Shown here: one piece after another, positions 7,545 to 15,965 of the stretch | How positions within the stretch are numbered: position 1 is the stretch's first letter | How the letters are laid out: each line of letters opens with the position of its first letter | From: Streptomyces viridochromogenes DSM 40736 | GTDB taxonomy: Bacteria > Actinomycetota > Actinomycetes > Streptomycetales > Streptomycetaceae | Reading direction: 5' to 3' | NCBI RefSeq assembly: GCF_000158955.1 | Contig: NZ_GG657757.1 | Coordinates: forward strand, 4,662,637 to 4,726,636 | Length of the DNA: 64,000 nt | Notes under the pieces: model-generated | Told to the model about the DNA's origin: nothing | Database searches by the model: none | Seen by the model: only the letters and a program-made list of their open reading frames with translations | Program-made: the position numbers and the translations under genes

Positions 7545-7578
7545 CTTCGTGTGTGCCGATCTTCGTGTGCGCCGAAGC

Positions 7579-8508
7579 TCAGACCGTGCCCAGCTTCACG
7601 ATCGACAGCAGCGCGATCAGCTGGATCGCCGACGCGCCCAGCGCCTTCGGCCAGGGCAGGTCGTGGGAGCGGCTGACCATGAGGGTCAGCAGCGCGCCGC
7701 CCGCGACCCAGGTGGCCCAGCCCAGCAGCTGGACGAACGTCGCGTCGCCGCCGGCGAACATCGCGAAGACCAGGCGGGGCGCGTCCGTCAGGGACATGAT
7801 CAGCATGGACAGGCCGACCGTGGGCTGCCAGGCCCCGTCGCCGCCGAGCTGGCGGGCCAGGGTGTGGGTGACCACACCCAGGATGAACGCGCTCAGCACC
7901 ATCGCGACGGCCGTCGTCAGGACGATGGGGATCGCGTTGGAGAGTGTGGCGTTTATCGCATCCTCGCGGGCGCCGTCGAAGCCGAAGACGGCGAGCAGGC
8001 CGTAGAGGAACGTCACGATGAGGGCCGGGCCCCACATCGTGTAGTCCCGCATCTGGAGGAAGGTCTGGTTGGGGGCGAGGACGATGCCCCTCAGCAGGGC
8101 TTTCCAGTGCAGGCGCGGGCCGACGGGGCCGGGTGCCGGGGCCGCCGCGCCGGCGCGGTAGGTGTCGCCCTGGTTGTAGGGGTCCTCGCCGACCGAGAAG
8201 GCCTGGGTGTGGCCCGGGTTGTTCGCCGCGTACGGGTCGTGCGGGCCCTGCGGTCCGGGCGGGTACGCGCCGTCGCCGAAGTACTCCGGCTCACCCTGGT
8301 CGCCGTAGCCGCCGCCGGGTCCGGCGTTCGGCTGCGGCCAGGTGGGGCCGCCGCCGTTGCCGTACGGCTGCTGCTGCGGGTACGGTCGCGGCGCCTGCGG
8401 GGAGCCGTACGACGGTCCCTGCGGCGTCTGCTGCCCGTACCGGGGGTTTTGCGGTCGCGTCTGAGGAGCGCCGTTGTTCCGGCCGCGTCCGATCCTGAAT
8501 CCAGCCAC
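7579..8508 (-). CDS. Yip1-family membrane protein with Gly/Pro/Gln-rich N-terminus
   Basis: Protein of 309 aa from a GTG at 8508 (VAGFRIGRGRNNGAPQ). Residues ~1-135 are disordered and rich in Pro, Gln, Gly and Tyr. The rest holds about five membrane helices with FLQMRDYTMWGPALIVTFLY at the start of the first, the layout of Yip1-domain proteins. Bacterial members have no established role. The open frame extends to 8589, but the extra residues look non-coding. No strong ribosome site precedes the chosen start, so it may be off by some codons. Confidence 0.7.
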   Translation of the reverse strand: MAGFRIGRGRNNGAPQTRPQNPRYGQQTPQGPSYGSPQAPRPYPQQQPYGNGGGPTWPQPNAGPGGGYGDQGEPEYFGDGAYPPGPQGPHDPYAANNPGHTQAFSVGEDPYNQGDTYRAGAAAPAPGPVGPRLHWKALLRGIVLAPNQTFLQMRDYTMWGPALIVTFLYGLLAVFGFDGAREDAINATLSNAIPIVLTTAVAMVLSAFILGVVTHTLARQLGGDGAWQPTVGLSMLIMSLTDAPRLVFAMFAGGDATFVQLLGWATWVAGGALLTLMVSRSHDLPWPKALGASAIQLIALLSIVKLGTV

Positions 8509-8671
8509 GTCTTCGAACGTACCTGGTCCCCGGCGGTGGTGTGCCGGGCCCGGCCATCCGGGCCCGGCTTTGCGGCCGAGCTGTGACATCCCTTAAGGGG
8601 TAGGCCCCTTGAGTATCCGTGAGGGGTGAGGGTTCGGCCGTACGGGCCTCCCCGTGATCCCCACGAGGGCG

Positions 8672-10105
8672 TCAGTTCAGCATGTCCTGGCCCAGCCTCA
8701 GGTACCCGGTCGTCGACATGCCCAGGGAGCCGGGGCCGAAGCTGATCGCGTTCTTGCCCGTCACGCCGGAGGCCGTGCCGCGCAGGCTGTAGATCGCGCC
8801 GGAGGGGTGGTTCTCGCCGTCGGCGCCGACGGACAGGTCCGCCTTGCCGTCGCGGTTGAGGTCGGACAGGCGGACGGACGCGCCGAAGCGGTCGGCGGAC
8901 TCCGCGGTGCCGGGGACACCCGCCGTGTTCTGGGTGAACGACTGGGCGCCGGTGCCGGTCATGCCGGCGGCCGAGCCGCGCAGCACGATGACGCTGCCCG
9001 CGATCTTGGCGGTGCCGATCGTCTCGTGGAGCACGCCGACGGCCACTTCCGCGTAGCCGTCGCCGTCGACGTCGGCGACCGACAGGTCGTTGCCGAACGC
9101 GTCCATCTCCTCGTCGGCGCCGGGGACTCCCGGGGTGTCCTGGTTGATCGTGGCCTGCGGCTGGGTGCGGACGCCGTTCGCGCCGCCGAGGTAGGAGACG
9201 ACCGAGCCGCCGAGGCTCTTGCCGTTCGTCCCGGGGGCCGCGGTGACCACGTCGTCGTAGCCGTCGCCGTTGAGGTCGCCGACGGCGGCCAGCTCCCAGG
9301 CGTCGCTCTTGAGGAACGTCTGGAAGGTGAGACCGCCGGAGGCGGAACCCAGGTAGATCATGTTGCCGTCGGCATACGTCTCCGCGTCGCTGCCCGTGAC
9401 CACCAGGTCGTCGGTGCCGTCGCCGTTGAGGTCGCCGGCGGCGAGGTCCCGGGCGCCGCTCAGGCCGCTGTTGGCCCGCAGGCCGGTGGCGAGCCCGTAG
9501 CGGGACGCCGCCCCGTCGGCCTTGGTGAAGCCCTGGTGGATCCAGACGTCGCTGCCGGTGCTGCCGACGGCGAGGTCGGGGCGGCCGTCCCCGCTGAAGT
9601 CGGCGACCGCGAGGGACATGCCGTACTCGTCGTGGGCGGACACGGCCGGGTCGGAGACGCCCTTGCCGCCGGACAGGCCGCTCTTGCCGCCCCAGACGAC
9701 CGTGACGGAGCCGCCGTCGGCGTCGGAGCCGACGTCCTCGCCGGTGCTGCCGATCACGAGGTCGGCGTACCCGTCGGCGTTCAGGTCGCCGGAGGCGAGG
9801 GCCTTGCCGAACCGGTCGCCCTGCTCGGCGGTGCCGGGGATGCCGGCCGTGTCCTGGGTGAGGACGGTGCGGCGGGCGGCGCTGATGCCGTTCGCGGAGC
9901 CGTAGGTGACGACGACGGCGCCCGCGTCCGTCTTGCCGCCGACCGGGGCGTAGGGCGCGGCGAAGGCGAGGTCGCGGTAGCCGTCGCCGTTGAAGTCGTC
10001 GGCGTACTTCGCCGGCGCGGCGGAGGCGGGGGTGGTGAGGAGCACGGGGGTGACGCCGGTCGCCAGCAGGGTGGCGACCAGGGCGGTCGTGGTGGATCTG
10101 CGCAT
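8672..10105 (-). CDS. Secreted FG-GAP/integrin-alpha-like beta-propeller protein, copy 1
   Basis: Protein of 477 aa with a Sec signal peptide (MRRSTTTALVATLLATGVTP, cleavage after PASAA near residue 30). Seven FG-GAP blades follow, each with a DxNxDGxxD calcium-binding loop: DFNGDGYRD, DLNADGYAD, DFSGDGRPD, DLNGDGTDD, DLNGDGYDD, DVDGDGYAE and DLNRDGKAD. Blades end in VWGGKSGLSG- or RGSAAGMTG-type strands. Such propellers fold outside the cell and bind ligands or partners; the ligand is unknown. The ATG has a GGGAGA ribosome site. It is the last of a tandem set of paralogues, 20 bp downstream of copy 2 and probably in the same transcript. Confidence 0.85.
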   Translation of the reverse strand: MRRSTTTALVATLLATGVTPVLLTTPASAAPAKYADDFNGDGYRDLAFAAPYAPVGGKTDAGAVVVTYGSANGISAARRTVLTQDTAGIPGTAEQGDRFGKALASGDLNADGYADLVIGSTGEDVGSDADGGSVTVVWGGKSGLSGGKGVSDPAVSAHDEYGMSLAVADFSGDGRPDLAVGSTGSDVWIHQGFTKADGAASRYGLATGLRANSGLSGARDLAAGDLNGDGTDDLVVTGSDAETYADGNMIYLGSASGGLTFQTFLKSDAWELAAVGDLNGDGYDDVVTAAPGTNGKSLGGSVVSYLGGANGVRTQPQATINQDTPGVPGADEEMDAFGNDLSVADVDGDGYAEVAVGVLHETIGTAKIAGSVIVLRGSAAGMTGTGAQSFTQNTAGVPGTAESADRFGASVRLSDLNRDGKADLSVGADGENHPSGAIYSLRGTASGVTGKNAISFGPGSLGMSTTGYLRLGQDMLN

Positions 10106-10125
10106 GCTGCTGTCTCCCTGGCCGG

Positions 10126-11574
10126 TCAGCCGATGAGGTTGGCGCCGAACGCGCCGTACGAGCGGGTCTGGCCGAGGCTGCCCGGCCCGAAGGAGCGGGC
10201 GCCGTCCGTGACGGGGCCGGTGGCCGAGCCGCGCAGGGCGGTGATGGCGCCGATGCCCTCGTCCTCGAAGCCGGCGGTGATGGTGAACTCGGCGTGGCCG
10301 TCCTTGGTGACGTCGGTCAGCAGGACCTCGGAGCCGAAGTAGTCCATGGCCTCGGCGGCGCCCGGGACACCGGCGGTGGCCTGGGTGAAGGTGCGGGCGC
10401 CGGTGCGCGAGACGCCGGCGGCCGAGCCGTTCATGAGGATCGTGGCGCCGGTGTCCTCGGTGGTGCCGACGTCCTCGAAGACGACGCCGATCGCGAGGTC
10501 GCCGTAGCCGTCGCCGTTGGTGTCGCCGATGGAGACGGAGCCGCCGAAGCCGTCGTTCGCCTCGTCGGCGCCGGGGACGCCCTCGGAGTCCTGGGTGAGC
10601 TCGGCCATGGGCGCGTCCCCGTTGACCGGGCCGCCCTCGGAGCCCCGGACGACGACGACCCGGCCGCCGAGGCTGCCGCTGTGGTCGTCCTCCTTCGAGA
10701 AGACGTTGCCGAGGGCGATCTCGTCGTAGCCGTCGCCGTCGATGTCGCCGAGCGCGAGGGAGGTGCCGCCGTTCAGGGCGCGGGGGACGGAGGTGTCCGG
10801 GCCGGTGGGGGAGCCGAGGTAGGCGACGCCCTTGGACCAGCTGCCCGACTCGTCCTCGTTCAGGCGGACGCGGTAGGTGAGGACCAGGTCCGAGCGGTTG
10901 TCGCCGTTGGTGTCGCCGGCCTTCATGGCGTCGACGCTGTACGCCGTCTCGGGCGTGCTGATCTTCTGGGCGGCGCCGGTGGTGCCGGTGGTGGTGAAGG
11001 GGCCGCGGATCACGTAGGCGTGGGACGAGCCGGTGCCGACGGCCAGGTCCGCCTTGCCGTCGCCGTCGAAGTCGCCCGCGGTCAGCAGCCGGCCCCAGTT
11101 GTCGTGGGCGGAGACCGCCGGGTCCTTGACCGTGGTGCCGTTCTTCAGGCCGCTCGCCGAGCCCCACAGCACGGTGACGGAGCCGCCGTCGCCGTCGGTG
11201 CCGACGTCCTCGCCGGAGGAGCCGACCGCCAGGTCGGTGTAGCCGTCGCCGTTGAGGTCGGCCACGGCGAGCGCGTCGCCGAAGGTGTCCTCGGCCTCGG
11301 CCTCGCCGGGCACCCCGGCGGTGTTCTGGCTGACCACGGTGCGCTTGGCCGGGTCGAGGCCGGTCGCGCCGCCGTAGACGACGGCGACGTAGCCGGCCAT
11401 GCCCAGGCCGTCGACCTTGGCGTAGGGCGCGGCGAAGGCGACGTCCCCGTAGCCGTCGCCGTTGAAGTCGGCCTTGGGGCCGGTGGCGGGTGCGGCGGTG
11501 GCCGTCGTCGTGGGCAGGGCGGTGAGCAGGCCGGTGGTGAGGGTCGCGGCCAGGAGGAGGGTGCGTCTGCGCAT
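10126..11574 (-). CDS. Secreted FG-GAP beta-propeller protein, copy 2
   Basis: Protein of 482 aa with signal peptide MRRRTLLLAATLTTGLLTAL and about seven FG-GAP blades with calcium loops (DFNGDGYGD, DLNGDGYTD, DFDGDGKAD, DTNGDNRSD, DIDGDGYDE, DTNGDGYGD, DVTKDGHAE). The seventh loop is the most divergent (TKDGH), as in copy 1. The C-terminus has the shared FGPGSLG tail that closes the propeller. Intact, with a GGGGA ribosome site before the ATG. Its signal peptide and first blades are very close to copy 4, consistent with local duplication. Confidence 0.85.
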   Translation of the reverse strand: MRRRTLLLAATLTTGLLTALPTTTATAAPATGPKADFNGDGYGDVAFAAPYAKVDGLGMAGYVAVVYGGATGLDPAKRTVVSQNTAGVPGEAEAEDTFGDALAVADLNGDGYTDLAVGSSGEDVGTDGDGGSVTVLWGSASGLKNGTTVKDPAVSAHDNWGRLLTAGDFDGDGKADLAVGTGSSHAYVIRGPFTTTGTTGAAQKISTPETAYSVDAMKAGDTNGDNRSDLVLTYRVRLNEDESGSWSKGVAYLGSPTGPDTSVPRALNGGTSLALGDIDGDGYDEIALGNVFSKEDDHSGSLGGRVVVVRGSEGGPVNGDAPMAELTQDSEGVPGADEANDGFGGSVSIGDTNGDGYGDLAIGVVFEDVGTTEDTGATILMNGSAAGVSRTGARTFTQATAGVPGAAEAMDYFGSEVLLTDVTKDGHAEFTITAGFEDEGIGAITALRGSATGPVTDGARSFGPGSLGQTRSYGAFGANLIG

Positions 11575-11626
11575 CGGAGTCCCCGTTGTCGTCAGGAGGT
11601 GTGATCGAGAGCTGCGGTCGAGAGCT

Positions 11627-11665
11627 GCGATCAGGAGTTGCGATCAGGAGTTGCGATCAGGAGTT
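11627..11665. repeat. Three tandem 13-bp units at the end of FG-GAP copy 3
   Basis: GCGATCAGGAGTT is repeated perfectly three times (11627-11639, 11640-11652, 11653-11665). The third unit contains the stop codon of copy 3 (11657-11659), so the repeat grew outward from the gene end. Two related GAGAGCTGCG units lie immediately before. It looks like replication slippage. Confidence 0.85.
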
Positions 11666-13088
11666 GAGTGCCGTGCCGTAGCCCGGTGCGCCGGCCGTCG
11701 AGATGCCCGTCGTGCCCGGGCCGAAGCTCGTCGAGCCGGTGGCCGTCGGGCCGGTCGCCGTACCGCGCAGGGACCAGACCGCGCCGTCGCCCGCGTTCTC
11801 GCCCGGCGCGGTGACGGACAGGTCGGCGCGGCGGTCGCCGGTGTGGTCGGTCAGCGTGACGCGCTCGCCGAACCGGTCGCCCTTCTCCGAGGCGCCGGCC
11901 ACACCCGCGGTGTTCTGCGAGTACGACGTCGCGCCCTTGGTGGTCAGGCCGGACGCCGAGCCGTACAGGACGGTGACCGCGCCGGCGGCGGAGTTCTCGC
12001 CCGCGGCGCCGATCGCCAGGTCGGCGTAGCCGTCGCCGTTGACGTCGCCGAGACAGACGCCGCTGCCGAAGCGGTCGCCCTTCTCGGAGGCGCCGGGCAC
12101 CCCGGCGGTGTCCTGGGTGAGGACGAGCGGGGCACGGCCCGTGTCGCGGCCGCCCGGTCCGCCGTAGACGACCGTGACCTTGCCGCCGAGCGCGCCCGAG
12201 GGGTCGGCGGAGGTCTCGCGGTCGTTGCCGACGGCGATGTCGGCGTAGCCGTCCTTGTCGACGTCGCCGACGGACGAGACGTACCCGCCGGGCAGGTCCT
12301 GGAGCCAGTCGTTGTAGTTGCTGATCTCCATGTCGGCCAGGGCGGTGGCGGCGTCGTCGGTGCCCGCGGTGCGGCCGTGCAGGACCACCCAGGGGTGGCC
12401 GCCGCTGCCGGTGACGCGGCCGGAGGAGAGGTGGGTGATGCCGTACGAGGTGGACCACCAGTCGTTGCGCGATCCGGAAGCCCCGTTGTTCGCACCGGTC
12501 TTGGTGATCGGGCCGTTGATGAGCGTGAGGGTGATGGGGCCCGTGGAGCCGACCGCCACGTCGAGGTCGCCGTCGTTGTCGAAGTCGCCGGCGGCGAGCG
12601 ACTGTCCGTAGCGGTCGTAGTCGCGGTCGAACGGGCTGTACAGCCGAACGGGCGCCGCTCAGCCCCGGACTTGGCCGCCCCCAGACGACCGGTGACGGTG
12701 CCGTTGTTGGTGTCGTACGCGTTCCTCGCCGGGGCACGCCGATCAGCAGGTCGGCGTAGCCGTCGGTGTTCAGGTCGGCGGAGGCCAGGGCGGAGCCGAA
12801 GGCGTCGTCGGCCTCGGCGGCGCCGGGCATGCCGGCCGTGTCCTGGGTCAGGAGCGTGCGCGTCGAGCTCTTCGGCCCGCTGGTGCTGCCGTAGACGACG
12901 GACACGGCGCCCGCCTTCGCCTTCCCGGAGACGGTGGCGCCCGGCGCGCCGATCGCGAGGTCGATGCGGCCGTCGCCGTTGAAGTCGTACGGGGCGGCGG
13001 CGGTGACGGCGTGGGCGGCGGGTGCGGTGAGGGCCGGGGTGAGCGGGGTGAGGGCCGCGACGAGGAGCGCGGCGCTGCGCAGACGCAT
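11657..13088 (-). pseudogene. FG-GAP beta-propeller protein, copy 3, with clustered frameshifts
   Basis: The signal peptide (MRLRSAALLVAALTPLTPAL, ending AHA) and first two blades (DFNGDGRID, DLNTDGYAD) are normal. After DLLIGVP, at about 12740, the frame is lost. Sense resumes in another frame near 12640 (DRYGQSLAAGDFDNDGD) and runs intact to ALNS at 11659. Comparison with the VWGGKSGLSG strand of the paralogues implies several single-base changes within about 110 bp. That density in one short stretch suggests either a local sequencing/assembly problem or a recent pseudogene; the rest of the gene shows no decay. If the sequence is correct, only the first third is translated. Confidence 0.75.
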
Positions 13089-13123
13089 GGGTTTCCTTGT
13101 TGTGTGGCGGGGCTGACGGGACG

Positions 13124-14530
13124 TCACTGCGCGGTGGCCCAGGCGAAGTTGGCGCTGCCCTTGAGGGAGACGTCGCGGGCCGAGAGGAACTTCGAGCCGG
13201 AGGTGGTCAGGCCGGAGGCGGTGCCGCGCAGGACGGTGACCGCGCCGTAGCCGTTCTCGTAGCCGGCGCCGCTGACCAGGTCGGCCTTGCCGTTCTTGTC
13301 GAGGTCGACGAGGCGCACGGTCATGCCGAAGGCGTCCATCGTCTCGTTGCTGCCGGGGACGCCGGCGGTGTCCTGCGAGTAGGACTTGGCGCCCTTGCCG
13401 GTCAGGCCGGAGGCCGAGCCGAACAGGATGGTCACCGAGCCGGCGTCCTCGACCGTGCCGATGTCCTCGGCCCAGGCGCCGACGGCGATGTCGGCGTAAC
13501 CGTCGCCGTTGACGTCGCCCGCGCTGAGCGCCGATCCGAAGAGATCGCCGTTCTCGCCGGCGCCGGGCACGCCCGTGGTGTCCTGGTGGATGACGGTCGG
13601 CGTCTGCGCCGGGTCGGGGCCGGTGGGGCCGCCGTACCAGACGGTGATCTGGCCGCCCTTGTGGCCGCCGGGCTTTGCGGCACGCGGGTCCTGGTAGTCG
13701 CCGAGGACGAGGTCGCCGTAGCCGTCGCCGTTGACGTCGGCGATCGTGCCCTCCTCGCCGTCGGCCTGCGGGAGGTAGGTGCGGGCGTACTTGGTGCCGG
13801 TCCAGCGGTGGTAGCTGATCTCGCCGCCCTCGTCGCCGTCGACGAGGAACGGGTAGACGCGTTCGGCCGCGCCGTCGCCGCTCATGTCACCCGCGAACAC
13901 CTCGTACGTCGATCCGAACTCGCTGAGGCCGGTGTGACTGGTCGGGCCGGTCGTACGGTTGAACGGGCCCCTGTAGAGGCGGGTGTGGCTCTGCCCGGTG
14001 ATCGTCACGTCCGTCGCGCCGTCGCCGTCGAAGTCGCCGGTCGCGACGCCGGAGGAGAAGCCGCCCCACTCGGAGAGGGTGGACGGCTGGGGCAGGCCCT
14101 TGCCGCCTGACAGGCCGGACTTGCCGCCCCAGATGACGGTGGCCGAGCCGACGCCGTCCCGGTCGCCGATGGCCTCGTACTGGGCGCCCACGACCAGGTC
14201 GGAGTAGCCGTCGCGGTCCAGGTCGGCGGCGGCGAGGCTGCTGCCGAAGCGGTCGTCGGACTCGGCGGCGCCCGGGACGCCGGGGGAGTTCTGCGTGATC
14301 ACGGTCTTCCTGGCCGCCGAGACACCGGACGACGACCCGTACAGCACGACGACGGCACCGGCGCTCTGCACCGAGCCGACGTCGGCGCCCATGGCGCCGA
14401 TGGCGATGTCCCGGTATCCGTCGCCGTTGAAGTCGCCGGCGAGGCCGGAGGGGGCGGCGGTCGCCGGGGAGGAGACGGTGAGGAGGCCGGTGGTGAGGGT
14501 GGCGACCAGGAGAAGGGTGCGCTTGCGCAA
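13124..14530 (-). CDS. Secreted FG-GAP beta-propeller protein, copy 4
   Basis: Protein of 468 aa from a TTG at 14530. The signal peptide MRKRTLLLVATLTTGLLTV (ATAAPS) is nearly that of copy 2. Blades carry DFNGDGYRD, DLDRDGYSD, DFDGDGATD, DMSGDGAAE, DVNGDGYGD, DVNGDGYAD and DLDKNGKAD. Middle blades are more divergent (SHTRLYRGPFNRTTG), as in the other copies, so the ligand face probably differs between paralogues. The 35-bp gap to copy 3 supports one - strand transcript starting upstream of 14530. Confidence 0.85.
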   Translation of the reverse strand: MRKRTLLLVATLTTGLLTVSSPATAAPSGLAGDFNGDGYRDIAIGAMGADVGSVQSAGAVVVLYGSSSGVSAARKTVITQNSPGVPGAAESDDRFGSSLAAADLDRDGYSDLVVGAQYEAIGDRDGVGSATVIWGGKSGLSGGKGLPQPSTLSEWGGFSSGVATGDFDGDGATDVTITGQSHTRLYRGPFNRTTGPTSHTGLSEFGSTYEVFAGDMSGDGAAERVYPFLVDGDEGGEISYHRWTGTKYARTYLPQADGEEGTIADVNGDGYGDLVLGDYQDPRAAKPGGHKGGQITVWYGGPTGPDPAQTPTVIHQDTTGVPGAGENGDLFGSALSAGDVNGDGYADIAVGAWAEDIGTVEDAGSVTILFGSASGLTGKGAKSYSQDTAGVPGSNETMDAFGMTVRLVDLDKNGKADLVSGAGYENGYGAVTVLRGTASGLTTSGSKFLSARDVSLKGSANFAWATAQ

Positions 14531-14605
14531 GGAGGGGCTCCGGGTGGGGAAGGGGCCGGACCGGTGAGGGGCGGGCCCCGGGGGATGCGGGTGGCTTGGT
14601 GGGTG

Positions 14606-14713
14606 CGAGGGCGACGGCTCAGCCGATGCGACGACGACGGATCAGCCGATGCGAGGACGAAGGATCAGTCGCCGCGAGGACGACGGATCAGTCACCGCGA
14701 GGGCGGCTCAGTC
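14606..14713. repeat. Degenerate ~25-30 bp tandem repeats upstream of FG-GAP copy 4
   Basis: Four imperfect units built around GGATCAGCCGATGCGAGGACG (variants with CAGTCGCC and CAGTCACC) succeed one another. They lie between copy 4 and the collapsed copy downstream, where a promoter for the array would be expected. Function unknown; slippage is the simplest origin. Confidence 0.5.
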
Positions 14714-14986
14714 GCCGAAGTTCGCGCCGAAGTTCGCGCCGAAGTTCGCGCCGAAGTTCGCGCCGAAGTTCGGGTAGCCCGTGGTCGAGCCGCCCGAGGC
14801 GCCGGGGGAGACGGTGCGGGAGCCCGTGGCGGTGAGCAGCGTGCCCGTCAGTGTGCCCGTCAGCGCGGCCGCGGCGCCGGGCGCCAGGGCGAGCCGCAGG
14901 CGGGGGCGCCGGACGGGGTGGGCGTGCGCGTGCGCGTGCGGGCGCCTCGGGCGCTCGTGCTGCTGCATGCGGGTCTCCTGCTGCAT
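14708..14986 (-). pseudogene. Collapsed fifth FG-GAP copy: signal-like N-terminus fused to the propeller tail with NFGA repeats
   Basis: A 92-codon frame. The N-terminal half has a basic stretch and a hydrophobic Ala/Leu/Thr segment resembling a signal peptide. The C-terminal part (TGSRTVSPGASGGSTTGYP, then four NFGA repeats) matches the tail of the other FG-GAP paralogues (TGSTSFGPGTTGISTAG). All calcium-binding blades are missing. The simplest reading is an internal deletion that removed the propeller, followed by expansion of a 12-bp unit at the end. It could still encode a small secreted NFGA-repeat peptide. Confidence 0.5.
14714..14773. repeat. 12-bp tandem repeat, four perfect units and a fifth variant
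   Basis: GCCGAAGTTCGC is repeated at 14714, 14726, 14738 and 14750, followed by GCCGAAGTTCGG at 14762. Read on the - strand it encodes repeated Asn-Phe-Gly-Ala. The unit length keeps the reading frame. Confidence 0.9.
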
Positions 14987-15404
14987 GCGGGGGATGCCTG
15001 GCGGACATCCACAGTCGATGGAGGGCCGGACCGTCCGTGTTCGCCGGGGGTTGTCCGGGCGTTCACGGGTGGTCGGCGATCAGGAGACCTGTGTGGGGAC
15101 GTAAGGGTTGTACGTGAGTTCGGTTAATTTTCGAGGCTGTTGGGACTGGGCCGGATCAGCCGGCGGGCGCCGGGCGGTACCGCACGTCCCGAGATCGGGG
15201 AGCCCGGGAAGGCGCCGGTCATTCTCTCCGTGGCGGCACCGGTGAAGAGGGGCGTTGTTCGACGTGTGCGCTCTTCCCTTGCTCGGGAGGCGTTCCAGCC
15301 GAATGTGTCCGGAAGGGACCGGACGGAGGCCGTGGGAAGGGTATGGGCGCCGGGCAGGGGGAACCACGTCTTGAGTCCTGTCCCGACCGGAGCGGAGACG
15401 AGCG
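14987..15404. other. Divergent intergenic region upstream of the FG-GAP array and the DUF2243 gene
   Basis: No gene recognised. It should carry promoters in both directions: the AT-richer stretch around 15095-15130 is a candidate for the - strand array. A ribosome site GGAGCGGAGACG lies immediately before the ATG at 15405. Confidence 0.4.
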
Positions 15405-15965
15405 ATGGCCACCACGACGGGCGAGGCCCAGGCCGGCATGGCACAGCCGGCGAGCATCCAGTTGCCGGGCATCGTGCTCGGGGTGGGGATGGGCGGCTTC
15501 GTCGACGGCATCCTGCTCCACCAGCTCCTGCGGTGGCATCACATGCTCTCCAGCACCAACGAGGACCACATCGGGGTGAAGTACTACAACCCCCACACCG
15601 TCTCGGGCCTGGAGATGAACACTCTCTGGGACGGCGTCTTCCACACCGTGTGCTGGCTCGCGGTCCTACTCGGCCTCGCCGTCCTGTACTCGCGGGTCAC
15701 CCACAACCGGCTGCGCGTGTGGACCTCCCGGGTGCTGTGGGGCTGGATGCTCGTCGGCTGGGGCTTGTTCAACCTCGTCGAAGGCGTCCTGGACCATCAC
15801 ATCCTGGGCATCCACCACGTCTACGCCGGGGACGGCCAGGTCTGGTGGGACATCGGATTCCTCGTCCTGGGCGCCCTGCTGGTGGCCGGCGGCTACCTGC
15901 TCCAGCGCAGCGGCCGGCCCTTCGACCCCGACGCCTCCACCCCGCGTGAGGGCCGCAGCGCCTGA
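15405..15965 (+). CDS. DUF2243 membrane protein
   Basis: Protein of 186 aa with four predicted membrane helices (LPGIVLGVGMGGFVDGILLH, then segments near 80-100, 115-135 and 150-170). Conserved His-rich motifs (LLHQLLRWHHMLS, VFHTVCWL, VLDHHILGIHHVY) are typical of DUF2243 and could bind heme or copper. DUF2243 genes often sit beside CtaG-like cytochrome oxidase assembly genes, and here the stop overlaps the start of one by a single base (TGATG). Function is not established; a role in copper delivery or respiration is inference from this context. Confidence 0.8.
   Translation: MATTTGEAQAGMAQPASIQLPGIVLGVGMGGFVDGILLHQLLRWHHMLSSTNEDHIGVKYYNPHTVSGLEMNTLWDGVFHTVCWLAVLLGLAVLYSRVTHNRLRVWTSRVLWGWMLVGWGLFNLVEGVLDHHILGIHHVYAGDGQVWWDIGFLVLGALLVAGGYLLQRSGRPFDPDASTPREGRSA

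Noticed and set aside
8654..14110. Very long open frames on the + strand across the FG-GAP array
   Set aside because: They are antisense to clear FG-GAP genes, have Val/Ala/Gly/Asp-rich meaningless sequence and arise from the GC-rich codon bias of the real genes.
14714..14773. Short regular repeats that could be mistaken for a CRISPR array
   Set aside because: Units are contiguous 12-mers without spacers and continue a coding frame; no cas genes nearby.
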